A DNA stretch of 64,000 nucleotides from Pseudomonas rhizophila (GCF_003033885.1 NZ_CP024081.1:5884467-5948466); one strand, 5' to 3'. Shown: positions 36,369 through 45,747, counted from the stretch's first letter. A program made the numbers and translations. The notes: a model not told the origin generated them from the letters alone.

Positions 36369-37046
36369 ATGTTCAAACTCTATTCCCGCTCGCTCCTCCT
36401 GTCCTTGTTCCTGGTCTTTGCCGAGTCCCAAGCCCTGGCGGCCGATCTGGGCGAGGCAAGGTCTTCCGAATGGGCCCAGCCGGTGGAAAAGCGCTACAAC
36501 CTTTATCAAATGTTGCCGGCGCTTTACCGCAGCGCCTTGCCGGACGCTGATGCCTTGCCTCTGCTGACGAGGCTCAACATCGGCACAGTCATCACATTTC
36601 TGCCGGATTCGGACGCCAGTTGGTTATCCACACCCGGCGTCAAGCAAGTGCAGTTGCCTTATCGCACCAATCATGTGGACGACAGCGACATCCTCGCTGC
36701 CTTGCGCGCCATTCAGGCTGCCGAAACCGATGGCCCGGTATTGATGCACTGCAAGCATGGTTCGGACCGCACCGGGTTGGTGGCGGCCATGTACAGGGTG
36801 GTCGTACAGGGCTGGAGCAAAGAGGAGGCCTTGAACGAGATGACTGAAGGCGGCTTCGGCAACAACCCGCACTTCAAGGACGGGGTTCGTTACATGATGC
36901 GGGCCGATGTTGAGAAGCTCCGTGTTGCGCTGGCCAACGGCGACTGCAGTACCAGCGTTTTTGCTCTTTGCTCGCTGCAAAGCTGGGTCGGTTCCGTCAT
37001 CACGACTCGTCAGCCCGACCCACAGGTTATTCGCCCTTCACCCTGA
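36369..37046 (+). CDS. Periplasmic dual-specificity/tyrosine phosphatase, TpbA-like
   Basis: A 225-residue protein with a Sec signal peptide (SLLLSLFLVFAESQALA then ADLG) and a cysteine-phosphatase domain. The P-loop is MHCKHGSDRTGLVAAMYRV (HCxxGxxRTG; catalytic cysteine about residue 126), and the general acid is probably in RTNHVDDSD (about 98-106). This resembles P. aeruginosa TpbA, a periplasmic phosphatase that acts on the diguanylate cyclase TpbB. No tpbB-like gene is adjacent, so the partner is open. Its 3' end overlaps the convergent peptidase gene by 20 bp. Confidence 0.88.
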   Translation: MFKLYSRSLLLSLFLVFAESQALAADLGEARSSEWAQPVEKRYNLYQMLPALYRSALPDADALPLLTRLNIGTVITFLPDSDASWLSTPGVKQVQLPYRTNHVDDSDILAALRAIQAAETDGPVLMHCKHGSDRTGLVAAMYRVVVQGWSKEEALNEMTEGGFGNNPHFKDGVRYMMRADVEKLRVALANGDCSTSVFALCSLQSWVGSVITTRQPDPQVIRPSP

Positions 37047-39039
37047 CGGCTGACATCCCTGCAAAGGCTGCCACGGACTCGGCCAGAGGCCTTGAATCGC
37101 CAGGGCCGAATATTGTTTCACGCAACGCCCGGCCTGTTGTCCCGTTGAACAACCCCTCCTGCTCAAACCTTTGGAACGCGGTGATTGCCAACGCTTTTGA
37201 CCAGGCATAGGCGTAAATCCGGGCCGCATAACCGGTCACCATGTAATCCAGGCCATTGGGCCAGCGTTCGCTCCCCCATGCGGGCAGATGCCCGACTTGG
37301 GCGCTGGCTTGATCGAATACCTGCTGAGCCGTGCGCCCATCGCCGTGGGTCAGGTGCAGTTCCATGTCAAACAGCGCGTTGCGCAGCAGCGAGGCGGTTT
37401 CCCAGCTGGCTTGAGTGTTGGCGAAGGTCAGCAACTGATCGGCGACGGCACCGGGCATGGCCGCGCCGGTCTGGTAATGCTTTGACAAACGGACCAGGCA
37501 TTGCCGGGTAAAGCACCATTGTTCCAGTAGCACCCCGGCAAATTCCGAGGTGTCCCGGGAGAGCTCGGTGATGCCCGATACGTCGCGATACTCGGCGCGG
37601 GTCAACACATGGTGCAAGCAATGGCCGAACTCATGAAAGAGAATTCGCAGTTGCAGATGGTCGAGCAAGACCGGCGATGCATCTGAACTGCGCGCCAGCC
37701 AGCCGTGCAACACGGCGATGGGATGTCGGGGCCGGCCCTCGGCCGTGATGCGGCGGTTTCGCAGGGTGGTGGTGTTCGGGTAACCGTCTCTGTTCGCATC
37801 CTCGAACGGATCGAAATAGATGTAGCCGATGGTCTGGTCCCACTCGCGGACTTCGAAAAGACGCACGTCCGGATGCCAGGTGGCCGCGTCAGCGCGTTCG
37901 AGAATGTCCACCCCAAACAGATCCTTGGCGATCAGCAATAGCTGTGAAAAGGTGGACTCCAGCTCGAACCAGGCGCTGAGGGCCAGCTTCGAGATGCCGG
38001 CCGTGTGCTGACGAAGTTTTTCTACCAGATATGGGTAATCCCAAGGTTGAAGCTCGGTGAAACCTTGCCTTCGGGCAAATGCCCTGAGCTGTTCGGCGTC
38101 GCGGGCAAAGAGGTCCTGTTGTTGTTCAAGCTGATCGCGCAAGAACCCCATCACCTGTTCGGGAGACTCGGCTTGCTCAGGCTCGATGACCATTTGAGCG
38201 AAATTCGAATAACCCAGTAACGTGGCATATCGACGACGATCTTCCAGCAACCGTCTGAGCACCTCGCTGTTATCAAACCGGCCAGCGTCGGGGCCTTGGT
38301 CCGAGGCGCGCGTGCTGTAGGCCAGGTAAACCTCTTTGCGCAAAAGACGATTGTCCGCGTAGCTGGTGACGATGCCAAACGATGCATCACTGAGGGTCAG
38401 CAGCCATCCCGTGCGCCCGGCCTCGCGGGCCTGTTTGGCCAGCTGTTGTTTGAATTGCGGCGCCAGGCCGCTCAACTGAGCCTCATCGTCGAACGCTTTG
38501 CTCCAGGCCTTGTTGGCCTTGTGCAACTGATCGAGGAACAATTCCCGGCCCTGTTGAATGCGTTGCTGCAGGGCTTTCAAGTCTGACGGTGCGGTATGGG
38601 CCAACCCGTGCTGGCGAAACTGGCGCAGGGCCTTCTCCAGAACTCTTTTACGAGGCGGTTCGAAGTGCCTGGCAATCTCGCTGTTGGCCAAGCGATCATA
38701 GAGTTGGAACAATTGGCGATTGTGTCTCAGCGCGCTCTGGAAATCGTGCACCCGTTCGCTGCAGTCGAGCGAAGCCTGGGCCCAGTCGTCTCCTGGCCGG
38801 GTGGACGCCAGCAGATCCAGCAGGTCGTCGAAACCCTTCAAGCGGGCGTGAATCTCGTCCATGGCCAACACCAGGTCGTCCCAGGTGGGGAAAGGAGTCT
38901 GAGTCTTGATGATGTCGGCGACTTGATCGCGGCTCTCGGCAAGGATCCGGTCGAGGGCCGGTGAAAAATGTTTGGCTTGGATCTGCGCAAAGGGGGGCAG
39001 GTCATAGGCCTGCAACAGCGGATTGTCATTGTCGGGCAT
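37027..39039 (-). CDS. M3-family oligopeptidase, PrlC paralogue
   Basis: A 670-residue zinc metallopeptidase of the M3 (thimet/oligopeptidase A) family. The active site is HEFGHCLHHVL (HExxH, first histidine about residue 469), followed by the third ligand region ELSRDTSEFAGVLLEQW. It starts MPDNDNPLLQAYDLPPF, very like the neighbouring PrlC (VNNPLLQPYDLPPF), with which it shares layout but with clear divergence. It is presumably an old tandem duplicate that degrades cytosolic peptides. It lies 115 bp after the YheV gene. Confidence 0.92.
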   Translation of the reverse strand: MPDNDNPLLQAYDLPPFAQIQAKHFSPALDRILAESRDQVADIIKTQTPFPTWDDLVLAMDEIHARLKGFDDLLDLLASTRPGDDWAQASLDCSERVHDFQSALRHNRQLFQLYDRLANSEIARHFEPPRKRVLEKALRQFRQHGLAHTAPSDLKALQQRIQQGRELFLDQLHKANKAWSKAFDDEAQLSGLAPQFKQQLAKQAREAGRTGWLLTLSDASFGIVTSYADNRLLRKEVYLAYSTRASDQGPDAGRFDNSEVLRRLLEDRRRYATLLGYSNFAQMVIEPEQAESPEQVMGFLRDQLEQQQDLFARDAEQLRAFARRQGFTELQPWDYPYLVEKLRQHTAGISKLALSAWFELESTFSQLLLIAKDLFGVDILERADAATWHPDVRLFEVREWDQTIGYIYFDPFEDANRDGYPNTTTLRNRRITAEGRPRHPIAVLHGWLARSSDASPVLLDHLQLRILFHEFGHCLHHVLTRAEYRDVSGITELSRDTSEFAGVLLEQWCFTRQCLVRLSKHYQTGAAMPGAVADQLLTFANTQASWETASLLRNALFDMELHLTHGDGRTAQQVFDQASAQVGHLPAWGSERWPNGLDYMVTGYAARIYAYAWSKALAITAFQRFEQEGLFNGTTGRALRETIFGPGDSRPLAESVAAFAGMSAVRVKGE

Positions 39040-39154
39040 GGCAGCCTTCCTGTCTGTCTGGACTGGGGAACAGTCTGGAGAGGAAGGCGTGACGCGTTGC
39101 GGTATATATGTATCGCTTCCGGGCCGGGCGGCCCGGAAGGTGATGCCGAAGATT

Positions 39155-39433
39155 TCAGTCGGTTTTTTTCTTCAACTTGGGATTGGGGAAAAACTGTACC
39201 GCCTGGACCTTGGCGTCCGGGACTTTGAGCGCCGATGTGTTGACCCGGGTGCCCAACTCCTTGGGCACCGACAGGCCTTGTTCGTTGAGCGTGTCGGAAT
39301 AACCGCAGGCCACACACTCACGGTGCGGCACGCCGTCTTCGTTCCACATCATCAACTTGTCCGGTTCGCTGCACGCCGGGCAGACTGCCCCGGCGATAAA
39401 GCGCCTTTTGGTAATCACAGGCCCCTCGCTCAT
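39155..39433 (-). CDS. YheV-family zinc-ribbon protein
   Basis: A 92-residue small protein with two CxxC pairs, VCPACSEPDKLMMW and RECVACGYSD (about residues 18-21 and 40-43), forming a zinc ribbon. The rest matches the YheV (DUF2387) pattern: MSEGPVITKRRFIAGA at the start and a lysine-rich end. It overlaps the prlC stop by four bases, so it is translated with prlC. The function is unknown. Confidence 0.9.
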   Translation of the reverse strand: MSEGPVITKRRFIAGAVCPACSEPDKLMMWNEDGVPHRECVACGYSDTLNEQGLSVPKELGTRVNTSALKVPDAKVQAVQFFPNPKLKKKTD

Positions 39434-41481
39434 GCTGCTGCGTCCTCGGTCAGGCCGCTGTGGCGCAAGAGTGCGTCAATCGATGGCTCACGGCCACGGA
39501 AGTCGACGAACAGCACCATCGGCTCCTGGGAGCCGCCACGGGCCAGGATCGCTTCACGGAAGGCGCGACCGGTGTCGGCGTTGAGCACGCCGTCCTCTTC
39601 GAACTTGGAGAACGCATCGGCCGACAACACTTCCGCCCACTTATAGCTGTAGTAGCCCGCCGCATAACCGCCGGCGAAGATGTGGGCAAAGCTGTTGGGG
39701 AAGCGGTTGTAGGCCGGTGGACGCATCACCGAGACTTCGTCGCGCACGCCTTCGAGCACTTGCAGCACGCTGCGTCCATCGCCATGGGTGGCGTGCAGCT
39801 CGAAGTCGAACAGCGAGAACTCCAGTTGGCGGACCATCATCAGGCCGGACTGGAAGTTTTTCGCCGCGAGCATTTTTTCCAGCAGGTCCTGGGGCAGCGG
39901 TTCGCCGGTTTCATAGTGACCGGAAATCAGCGCCAGGCCTTCGGGCTCCCAGCACCAGTTTTCCATGAACTGGCTCGGCAGCTCCACGGCATCCCAGGCC
40001 ACGCCGTTGATGCCGGACACGCCGGCATGTTCGACGCGGGTCAGCAGGTGGTGCAGGCCATGGCCGAACTCGTGGAACAGGGTGGTGACTTCGTCGTGGG
40101 TCAGCAGCGCGGGTTTGCCGCTGTCGGCCGGGGTGAAGTTGCACACCAGGTTGGCGACCGGGCTTTGCAGCACGCCATCGAAGGTGCGCCGACGGTCGCG
40201 GGCGCCGTCCATCCAGGCGCCGCCGCGCTTGTTGGCGCGCGCGTAGAGATCGAAGAAGAAGCGGCCGACGTGCTGGCCGTTCTCCTTGATTTCGAACAGG
40301 CGCACGTCCGGATGCCAGCTGTCGAAACCTTTCAGTTCGGCGATCTCGATGCCGTAGAGGCGCTGCACGATGGCGAACAGGCCGCTCAGTACCTTGTCGA
40401 TCGGGAAGTAGGCGCGCAGGGCTTCCTGGGCCACGCTGTAACGCTGCTGGCGCAGTTTTTCACCGTAGAAGCCGCTGTCCCAGCTTTGCAGGTCGGGGCA
40501 GCCCTGTTCGGCGGCGAACGCCTTCAGCTGTTCCAGATCCAGGGCGGCGAATGGTTTGCTGCGCTTGGCCAGGTCGCGCAGGAAACTGAGCACCTGATCG
40601 CTGGATTCGGCCATTTTGGTCGCCAGGCTCAACTCGGCGAAGTTGGCGAAGCCCAGCAGTTGGGCCAATTCCTGGCGCAGGTCGAGGATTTCTTCCATCA
40701 CCGGAGTGTTATCGTTCTGACCGGCGTTGGGGCCTTGGTCTGACGCGCGTGTGCAGTACGCGGCATAGACTTCTTCACGCAGGGCGCGGTCTTCGGCGTA
40801 GGTCATCACCGCGTAATAGCTGGGGAATTCCAGGTTGATCAGCCAACCGTCCAGCTCTTTGGCCTGGGCGGCCGCGGCCATTTGCGCCTTGGCCGAGTCG
40901 GTCAGGCCGGCGAGGGCGGCCTCAGAGGTGATGTGTTTGGTCCAGGCTTGGGTCGCGTCCAGCAACTGGTTGGAGAAGCGGCTGCCCAGTTCCGACAGTT
41001 TGCTTTGCACTTCGGCATAGCGTTGCTGCTGCTCGGGCGGCAGATCGATACCCGACAGACGGAAGTCCCGCAGGGAATGTTCCAGGATGGTTTTCTGCGC
41101 CACGTCGAAACCGGCGGCTTCGGGGCTGTTCGCCAGGGCTTCGAAGGCCTGGAACAGCTCGCGGTTCTGGCCCAGCTCCGTGGAGTAAGCACTCAGCGCT
41201 GGCAGGCAGGCCTCGTAGGCTTCGCGCAGTTCCGGGCTGTTGCGCACGGCGTTCAAATGGCTCACCGGGCTCCAGGCCGCGCCCAGGCGATCATTGAGCT
41301 CGTCCATCGCCAGCACCAGGCCGGCCCAGGTAGGCTGCGTGGCCTGGGTCTTGAGGATCTCGGCAATGGCGGCACGGTTGTCAGCCAGGATCTGCTCGAT
41401 GGCCGGTTGCACGTGCTCGGCACGGATCGTCGAGAACGGCGGCAGGTCGTAGGGTTGCAAAAGAGGGTTGTTCACGCTCAC
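39430..41481 (-). CDS. prlC: Oligopeptidase A
   Basis: A 683-residue M3 metallopeptidase that degrades short peptides such as cleaved signal peptides in the cytosol. The zinc site is TLFHEFGHGLHHLLT (first histidine about residue 470), with the third ligand in GINGVAWDAVELPSQFMENW. The GTG at 41481 is preferred: AAGG lies eight bases upstream and the protein then starts MSVNNPLLQPYDLPPF like other PrlC; an ATG nine codons earlier lacks a good site. It is divergent from the gamma-carbonic anhydrase gene. Confidence 0.95.
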   Translation of the reverse strand: MSVNNPLLQPYDLPPFSTIRAEHVQPAIEQILADNRAAIAEILKTQATQPTWAGLVLAMDELNDRLGAAWSPVSHLNAVRNSPELREAYEACLPALSAYSTELGQNRELFQAFEALANSPEAAGFDVAQKTILEHSLRDFRLSGIDLPPEQQQRYAEVQSKLSELGSRFSNQLLDATQAWTKHITSEAALAGLTDSAKAQMAAAAQAKELDGWLINLEFPSYYAVMTYAEDRALREEVYAAYCTRASDQGPNAGQNDNTPVMEEILDLRQELAQLLGFANFAELSLATKMAESSDQVLSFLRDLAKRSKPFAALDLEQLKAFAAEQGCPDLQSWDSGFYGEKLRQQRYSVAQEALRAYFPIDKVLSGLFAIVQRLYGIEIAELKGFDSWHPDVRLFEIKENGQHVGRFFFDLYARANKRGGAWMDGARDRRRTFDGVLQSPVANLVCNFTPADSGKPALLTHDEVTTLFHEFGHGLHHLLTRVEHAGVSGINGVAWDAVELPSQFMENWCWEPEGLALISGHYETGEPLPQDLLEKMLAAKNFQSGLMMVRQLEFSLFDFELHATHGDGRSVLQVLEGVRDEVSVMRPPAYNRFPNSFAHIFAGGYAAGYYSYKWAEVLSADAFSKFEEDGVLNADTGRAFREAILARGGSQEPMVLFVDFRGREPSIDALLRHSGLTEDAAA

Positions 41482-41580
41482 GGTTGACACCTTGGCTGGA
41501 AGAAACATGGACCCATCTTAATTACAATCGACGTTCACCGCAGCTAGCAGCGCCTATCACCGGATAAGAGAGAGCCTATC

Positions 41581-42126
41581 GTGACCCTTCGCACGTACCA
41601 GAATCACCGCCCACGGCTTGCCCGCGGCGCTTTTGTCGACAGCACCGCGGTGGTGATCGGCGACGTTGAAATCGGCGAAGACAGCTCCGTCTGGCCGCTG
41701 ACGGTCATTCGCGGCGACATGCACCGCATCCGTATCGGTGCCCGTACCAGCGTCCAGGATGGCTGCGTGCTGCACATCACCCACGCCGGCCCCTTCAATC
41801 CCGATGGCTTCCCGCTGCTGATCGGCGATGACGTGACCATTGCCCACAAGGTCATGCTCCATGGCTGCTCGGTGGGCAGCCGGGTCTTGATCGGCATGGG
41901 CAGCATCGTCATGGACGGCGCGGTGGTTGAAGATGACGTGATCATCGGCGCCGGCAGCCTTGTACCGCCGGGCAAACGCCTGGAGAGCGGCTTCCTGTAT
42001 GTAGGCAGCCCGGTAAAACAGGCCCGGCCGCTGACCGACAAGGAACGCGCTTTTTTCACCTACAGCGCGGCGAACTACGTGAAGCTCAAGGACCTGCATC
42101 TGGCCGAAGGCTACGACCAGGCCTGA
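41581..42126 (+). CDS. Gamma-carbonic anhydrase family protein
   Basis: A 181-residue left-handed beta-helix protein (hexapeptide repeats, for example IGDVEIGEDSSVWPLTVIRG and IIGAGSLVPPGKRLESG). The zinc histidines are in LHITHAG and IAHKVMLHGC (about residues 64-100). It belongs to the PaaY/YrdA/CaiE type, whose carbonic anhydrase activity is not always present. It starts with GTG at 41581, after AGAGAG. It is followed 28 bp later by a HAD phosphatase gene. Confidence 0.92.
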   Translation: MTLRTYQNHRPRLARGAFVDSTAVVIGDVEIGEDSSVWPLTVIRGDMHRIRIGARTSVQDGCVLHITHAGPFNPDGFPLLIGDDVTIAHKVMLHGCSVGSRVLIGMGSIVMDGAVVEDDVIIGAGSLVPPGKRLESGFLYVGSPVKQARPLTDKERAFFTYSAANYVKLKDLHLAEGYDQA

Positions 42127-42154
42127 ACCGTCCCGCCACTGCCCAGGAATTTTC

Positions 42155-42805
42155 ATGCATTACCCAACCGTACTCTTCGACCTCGACGGCACCCTCACCG
42201 ACCCCCGCGAGGGCATCACCCGTTCGATCCAGTTCGCCCTGAGCCAACTGGGCATCGACGAACCCGACCTGACCCGTCTCGAGCACTTTATCGGCCCGCC
42301 ACTGTTGCAGGCCTTCATGCAGTTTTATGACTTCGATGAGGCGAAAGCCTGGGAGGCGGTGAATTTCTATCGCGAACGCTTCAAAGTCACCGGGTTGTAC
42401 GAAAACCGCGTCTTCGACGGTGTGATGCCCCTGCTGGAAACCCTGGGCGAGCAGGGCCGGCAGTTGTACATCGCCACCTCCAAACCCTGGGTCTTCGCCC
42501 GCGAAATCGCCCGCCACTTTGACTTCGCCCGGCACTTCAAAGTGATCTATGGCAGTGAGCTGGACGGTACGCGCACCGACAAAGTTGAGTTGATTGCTCA
42601 CCTGATGGCTGAAGAAGGGCTCGACCCGGCGAATACCTTGATGATTGGCGACCGCAAACACGATTTGATTGGCGCTCGTAGCAATGGGCTGGATGCCGCG
42701 GCGGTGGGCTATGGGTTTGGCAGTTATGAGGAGCTGAATGCCGAGGGCCCGGCGTATCACTTTCAGACCCTGGATGAGTTGCATCGGGCATTTTTGCAGG
42801 GGTAG
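42155..42805 (+). CDS. HAD-family hydrolase, phosphoglycolate phosphatase-like
   Basis: A 216-residue HAD phosphatase. Motif I is VLFDLDGTLTDPREG (about residues 6-20), motif II is the threonine/serine region YIATSKPW (about 106-113), motif III is the lysine in TDKVELI, and motif IV is MIGDRKHDLIGARSNGLD (about 166-183). The helical cap is of the Gph type. It corresponds to PA0065 by position. The substrate is not defined. Confidence 0.92.
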   Translation: MHYPTVLFDLDGTLTDPREGITRSIQFALSQLGIDEPDLTRLEHFIGPPLLQAFMQFYDFDEAKAWEAVNFYRERFKVTGLYENRVFDGVMPLLETLGEQGRQLYIATSKPWVFAREIARHFDFARHFKVIYGSELDGTRTDKVELIAHLMAEEGLDPANTLMIGDRKHDLIGARSNGLDAAAVGYGFGSYEELNAEGPAYHFQTLDELHRAFLQG

Positions 42806-42883
42806 CCATATTGCTATCACGGACAAGCCTTGCTCCCACAAGGGGGCGGTGTTGTACATGCAAGCCGCGTTCACTGAGATCCA

Positions 42884-42914
42884 TTGTGGGAGCGAGCCTT
42901 CTCGCGATGAGGCC
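42884..42914. repeat. Single REP element
   Basis: TTGTGGGAGCGAGCCTTCTC and CGCGATGAGG form one REP with one change in the stem (CCTTCTCGCG). It lies between convergent genes. Confidence 0.8.
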
Positions 42915-42917
42915 GGA

Positions 42918-44009
42918 TCAATCACCAGAACTTTTCGATCCTGCCAGCGCCTTCAGTGCCGCTTTGCGCTCATCAATCGGCAAACTGCCAAGCTTTTCCA
43001 CTGCGGCATAAAACGCAACCCAGTCTCCGCCTTCCTGTTGAAACAGCGCCGCAAACGCTGGCACCCACTGGCTATACAACCCGAACGGCAATAGCCGTGC
43101 ATTGTTCAGCGGCGCATAGACCCAGGCGTCGTAGCGTTTGTCGCCTGCCCACCGGGTGTCGCGCAGTCGCTGATAATCAGCGCGCAGGCGCTCGAACTCC
43201 TGGGCCTTGCGCTGGCGCATCTGTTCGGCTGGCAGGGGTTGGGTATAGAGCTGTTCCAGCCGCTGACGCGTGTCCAGGACCAGTTGGATGAATTGCTCGC
43301 GCTGGCGCATCCGTTTGCCATTGTCCGGGGCCAGCCCGCGACTGGCGCGCCATTGCCGGGTGCCTTGCTGTTCGACGAAGGTGGCAAAGGATTCATTGAA
43401 TTCGGTGTCGTCCTTTACGTAGAAGCGCTGGTGCGCCAGTTCATGAAAGATCAGCGTCGCCAGGCGTTCGTCGCCCCAGTGCATCATTGAGCTCAGGATC
43501 GGGTCGTTGAACCAGCCCAGCGTCGAGTAGGCCTCTACGCCACCAATCGCCACATCCATGCCCCGCAAGCGTTGCAAGGCTGCCTCGCCACGGGCGGCGC
43601 CCTGGCTGTAGTAGCCGCGATAGGCCACGCAACCGGCGATGGGGAAACAGTGGTTTTGCGGGGCCAGGGAAAATTCTGGCGTGGCGAAGACATTCCAGAC
43701 CACGAATGGGCGGCCAATGTCCGCATACAGGCGGTAGCTTTTGTTGTCCGGCAGGTGCAGCTGCGCACTGGCAAACGTTCGTGCCGCACGCGCCTGGGCC
43801 AGATGAGCCCGCAATGTGGGATCACGGGCGGGGTCGGCAATCACTTGGTCGATTGGCTCGCGGGCCTGCAACAGCCGTAGCTGTCCACTGGCGAGCTGAC
43901 TGTAGTAACCCACGCTTGCACAACCGTTGAGTAACAAAAGCAGGAGGCCTGGAAACAAAATCCGGAAAACACGGTCGAGTAACCGATGGCTTGGATGCGG
44001 CCTGATCAA
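42918..44009 (-). CDS. Predicted aminopeptidase lipoprotein (DUF2265 family)
   Basis: A 363-residue envelope protein. It has a lipoprotein signal with lipobox LLLNGCASVGYYSQ (cysteine about residue 30), and a zinc-metallopeptidase motif ATLIFHELAHQRFYVKDD (HExxH, about residues 188-192) followed by the glutamate in DTEFNESFATFVE. This is the COG4324 predicted aminopeptidase family. The only start that keeps the whole signal is TTG at 44009, with AGGGTG nine bases upstream. It is divergent from a lipoprotein gene. Confidence 0.85.
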   Translation of the reverse strand: MIRPHPSHRLLDRVFRILFPGLLLLLLNGCASVGYYSQLASGQLRLLQAREPIDQVIADPARDPTLRAHLAQARAARTFASAQLHLPDNKSYRLYADIGRPFVVWNVFATPEFSLAPQNHCFPIAGCVAYRGYYSQGAARGEAALQRLRGMDVAIGGVEAYSTLGWFNDPILSSMMHWGDERLATLIFHELAHQRFYVKDDTEFNESFATFVEQQGTRQWRASRGLAPDNGKRMRQREQFIQLVLDTRQRLEQLYTQPLPAEQMRQRKAQEFERLRADYQRLRDTRWAGDKRYDAWVYAPLNNARLLPFGLYSQWVPAFAALFQQEGGDWVAFYAAVEKLGSLPIDERKAALKALAGSKSSGD

Positions 44010-44068
44010 TTGGAATCACCCTGGGAAAGTCTGCCCACAAGACTATCCCGCCTGCCTGGAGCTTCGCT

Positions 44069-44482
44069 ATGCGCGTATTGATGCTGACGAGTGGCCTGTT
44101 GCTGCTGAGCGGTTGCGCCGGTTTGCCCGATCCCGATCCGTCGCAGGCATGGATCGACCTGGGAAGCCATCAGGACACGGCGCTGCAAGCGCTGGAAGTC
44201 GATGACAAGACGTCTCTCGACCGACGTTATTTTGAAGTGCAGCCGGGCAGCCATGAGCTGACGGTGCGTTATCAATTTGCCGTCGAGCCCGGCAACATCG
44301 GCCCGAATGCCGAGCCACTGTGGCGCGATTGCCGGTTGAATGTGAAGTTCAAGGACTTCAACGCAGGCCAGCGTTATCAGTTGCAGGCTGGCAACATCGG
44401 TTTCCGTCCATGGGCCAAGCTCTATGATCAACAGCGAAAAGTCGTGGGCCAAGGCACGCCAGCAGGCTGTCAGCAAAGCTGA
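44069..44482 (+). CDS. Lipoprotein of unknown function (paralogue A)
   Basis: A 137-residue lipoprotein with signal MRVLMLTSGLLLLSGCAGLP (cysteine about residue 16). The mature part has a beta-rich pattern with FEVQPGSHELTVRYQF (about residues 55-70) and a late cysteine pair (RDCRLN and AGCQQ). It is clearly related to the next gene (shared SQAWIDL/NMAWIDF, VxPGSHELxVRF, FxAGQRYxL). Similar PA0061/PA0062-like genes exist in P. aeruginosa. Function unknown. Confidence 0.8.
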   Translation: MRVLMLTSGLLLLSGCAGLPDPDPSQAWIDLGSHQDTALQALEVDDKTSLDRRYFEVQPGSHELTVRYQFAVEPGNIGPNAEPLWRDCRLNVKFKDFNAGQRYQLQAGNIGFRPWAKLYDQQRKVVGQGTPAGCQQS

Positions 44483-44520
44483 TCGGCGCTATTCTCATTG
44501 TCTGACTTCAGGAAATCATC

Positions 44521-44946
44521 ATGCGCCTACCTCTGCTGCTATTGGCCTTTGTCTCCATGAGCGGCTGTGCAACCAGCCCGCCGCCCAAGGTTGATCCGAA
44601 CATGGCCTGGATCGACTTCGCCACGCCCATGCCGGGCGGCAAGATGCTGATGGCTGAAAGCCTGGATGGCCAACGACTGCAGGACGGACGTTTCTTCCAG
44701 GTTTCTCCGGGCAGCCACGAACTGAAAGTGCGTTTCGACTTCGAGGTGCCTGGCGGTGGTGGGCTGGGTATGCAAGCCGAGCCGCAAGAGCGGCTGTGCT
44801 ACATGCTTGTGCGTTACGACCATTTCGAGGCGGGCCAGCGTTATCGCCTGGAGGGTCGCAATCTGGCGTTTACCCCCAGCGCCCGACTCTATAACGCCAA
44901 GCGTGAAATCGTGGCCGAAGAACGGCAGGTCAATTGCGTTCCGTAG
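44521..44946 (+). CDS. Lipoprotein of unknown function (paralogue B)
   Basis: A 141-residue lipoprotein with signal MRLPLLLLAFVSMSGCATSP (cysteine about residue 16). It shares the domain of the preceding gene (FFQVSPGSHELKVRFDF and HFEAGQRYRLEGRNL), with cysteines in ERLCYML and VNCVP in matching positions, which suggests one disulfide. It lies 38 bp after its paralogue, so the two form a tandem duplication and probably an operon. It is convergent with the DUF1161 gene six bases away. Confidence 0.8.
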   Translation: MRLPLLLLAFVSMSGCATSPPPKVDPNMAWIDFATPMPGGKMLMAESLDGQRLQDGRFFQVSPGSHELKVRFDFEVPGGGGLGMQAEPQERLCYMLVRYDHFEAGQRYRLEGRNLAFTPSARLYNAKREIVAEERQVNCVP

Positions 44947-44952
44947 GACGGC

Positions 44953-45186
44953 TTAGCTGTCGTTCTTCTGGTAGATGATCTTTTTGGTGCCGTTTTCGCA
45001 ACTGCCCACGACCATATTTTCATCATGCACTTCATCATTGGTCACGATTTCCAATGTGTAGGAAGGCACGTTATTCGCCTGGATCTTCGCTTCGATTTCA
45101 GCTTTCAGTTCTCCACAGGACTTGGGGGCCGCGAGGGCCGACGTGGCCAATGCGCAACTGATGACCGCCAGGGCGAATCGTTTCAT
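44953..45186 (-). CDS. DUF1161 periplasmic protein (paralogue 1)
   Basis: A 77-residue secreted protein. Signal peptide MKRFALAVISCALATSALA is followed by the DUF1161 core: KSCGELKAEIEAKIQANNV, YTLEIV and VVGSCENGTKKIIYQK, with two cysteines that can pair. The start at 45186 follows GAGGAA. A second member lies at 47040-47264. Function unknown. Confidence 0.87.
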   Translation of the reverse strand: MKRFALAVISCALATSALAAPKSCGELKAEIEAKIQANNVPSYTLEIVTNDEVHDENMVVGSCENGTKKIIYQKNDS

Positions 45187-45315
45187 GCTCGAATTCCTCA
45201 TGACAGCGCGCACTGCCTGTGCGCTGAAACTGCAGGTGTGCATTCGACCACAATTGCTGCAGGGTAAACAGATCACAGCCTTCAGCCGCAGTTGAAGGCT
45301 GTGATGGGTATCGCA

Positions 45316-45747
45316 TCAGCTCACCAGCGTCGCATCCAGCGTAATCTTGGCGTTCAGCACTTTGGAAACCGGGCAACCTTCCTTGGCCTTGTTGCTCAGC
45401 TCTTCGAATTGCTCCTGGCTGGCGCCGGGGATCTTCGCTTTAAGCGTCAGTTTCACTGCCGTAATCGCAAAACCGCCCTCGACCTGATCGAGGGTGACAT
45501 CGGCGTTGGTATCGATACTGCTGGCTGTGAGCCCAGCCTCGCCAAGGATCATCGAAAACGCCATGGAGAAGCAGCCCGCATGGGCCGCGCCGATCAGTTC
45601 TTCCGGGTTGGTGCCCTTGCCGCCTTCGAAGCGCGCCTTGAAGCCATAGGGGGCTTCGCGCAGCACGCCGGTTTCCGTGGAGATGGAGCCGATGCCGGTT
45701 TTCAGGTCACCTTCCCAATGAGCCGATGCTTTCTTGATGATAGCCAT
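45316..45747 (-). CDS. osmC: OsmC/Ohr-type peroxiredoxin
   Basis: A 143-residue OsmC-family protein that reduces organic hydroperoxides. The first redox cysteine is in EELIGAAHAGCFSMAFSMIL (about residue 60), the second in SNKAKEGCPVSKVLNA (about 126), and the arginine of the site is in LREAPYGFKARFEGG. The start at 45747 follows GAGGAGG. Length and motifs fit OsmC rather than Ohr. It is divergent from the LLM oxidoreductase gene. Confidence 0.93.
   Translation of the reverse strand: MAIIKKASAHWEGDLKTGIGSISTETGVLREAPYGFKARFEGGKGTNPEELIGAAHAGCFSMAFSMILGEAGLTASSIDTNADVTLDQVEGGFAITAVKLTLKAKIPGASQEQFEELSNKAKEGCPVSKVLNAKITLDATLVS

Noticed and set aside
39460..40743. 427-codon plus-strand open frame over prlC
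   Set aside because: It is the antisense shadow of prlC, whose active site and length are normal.
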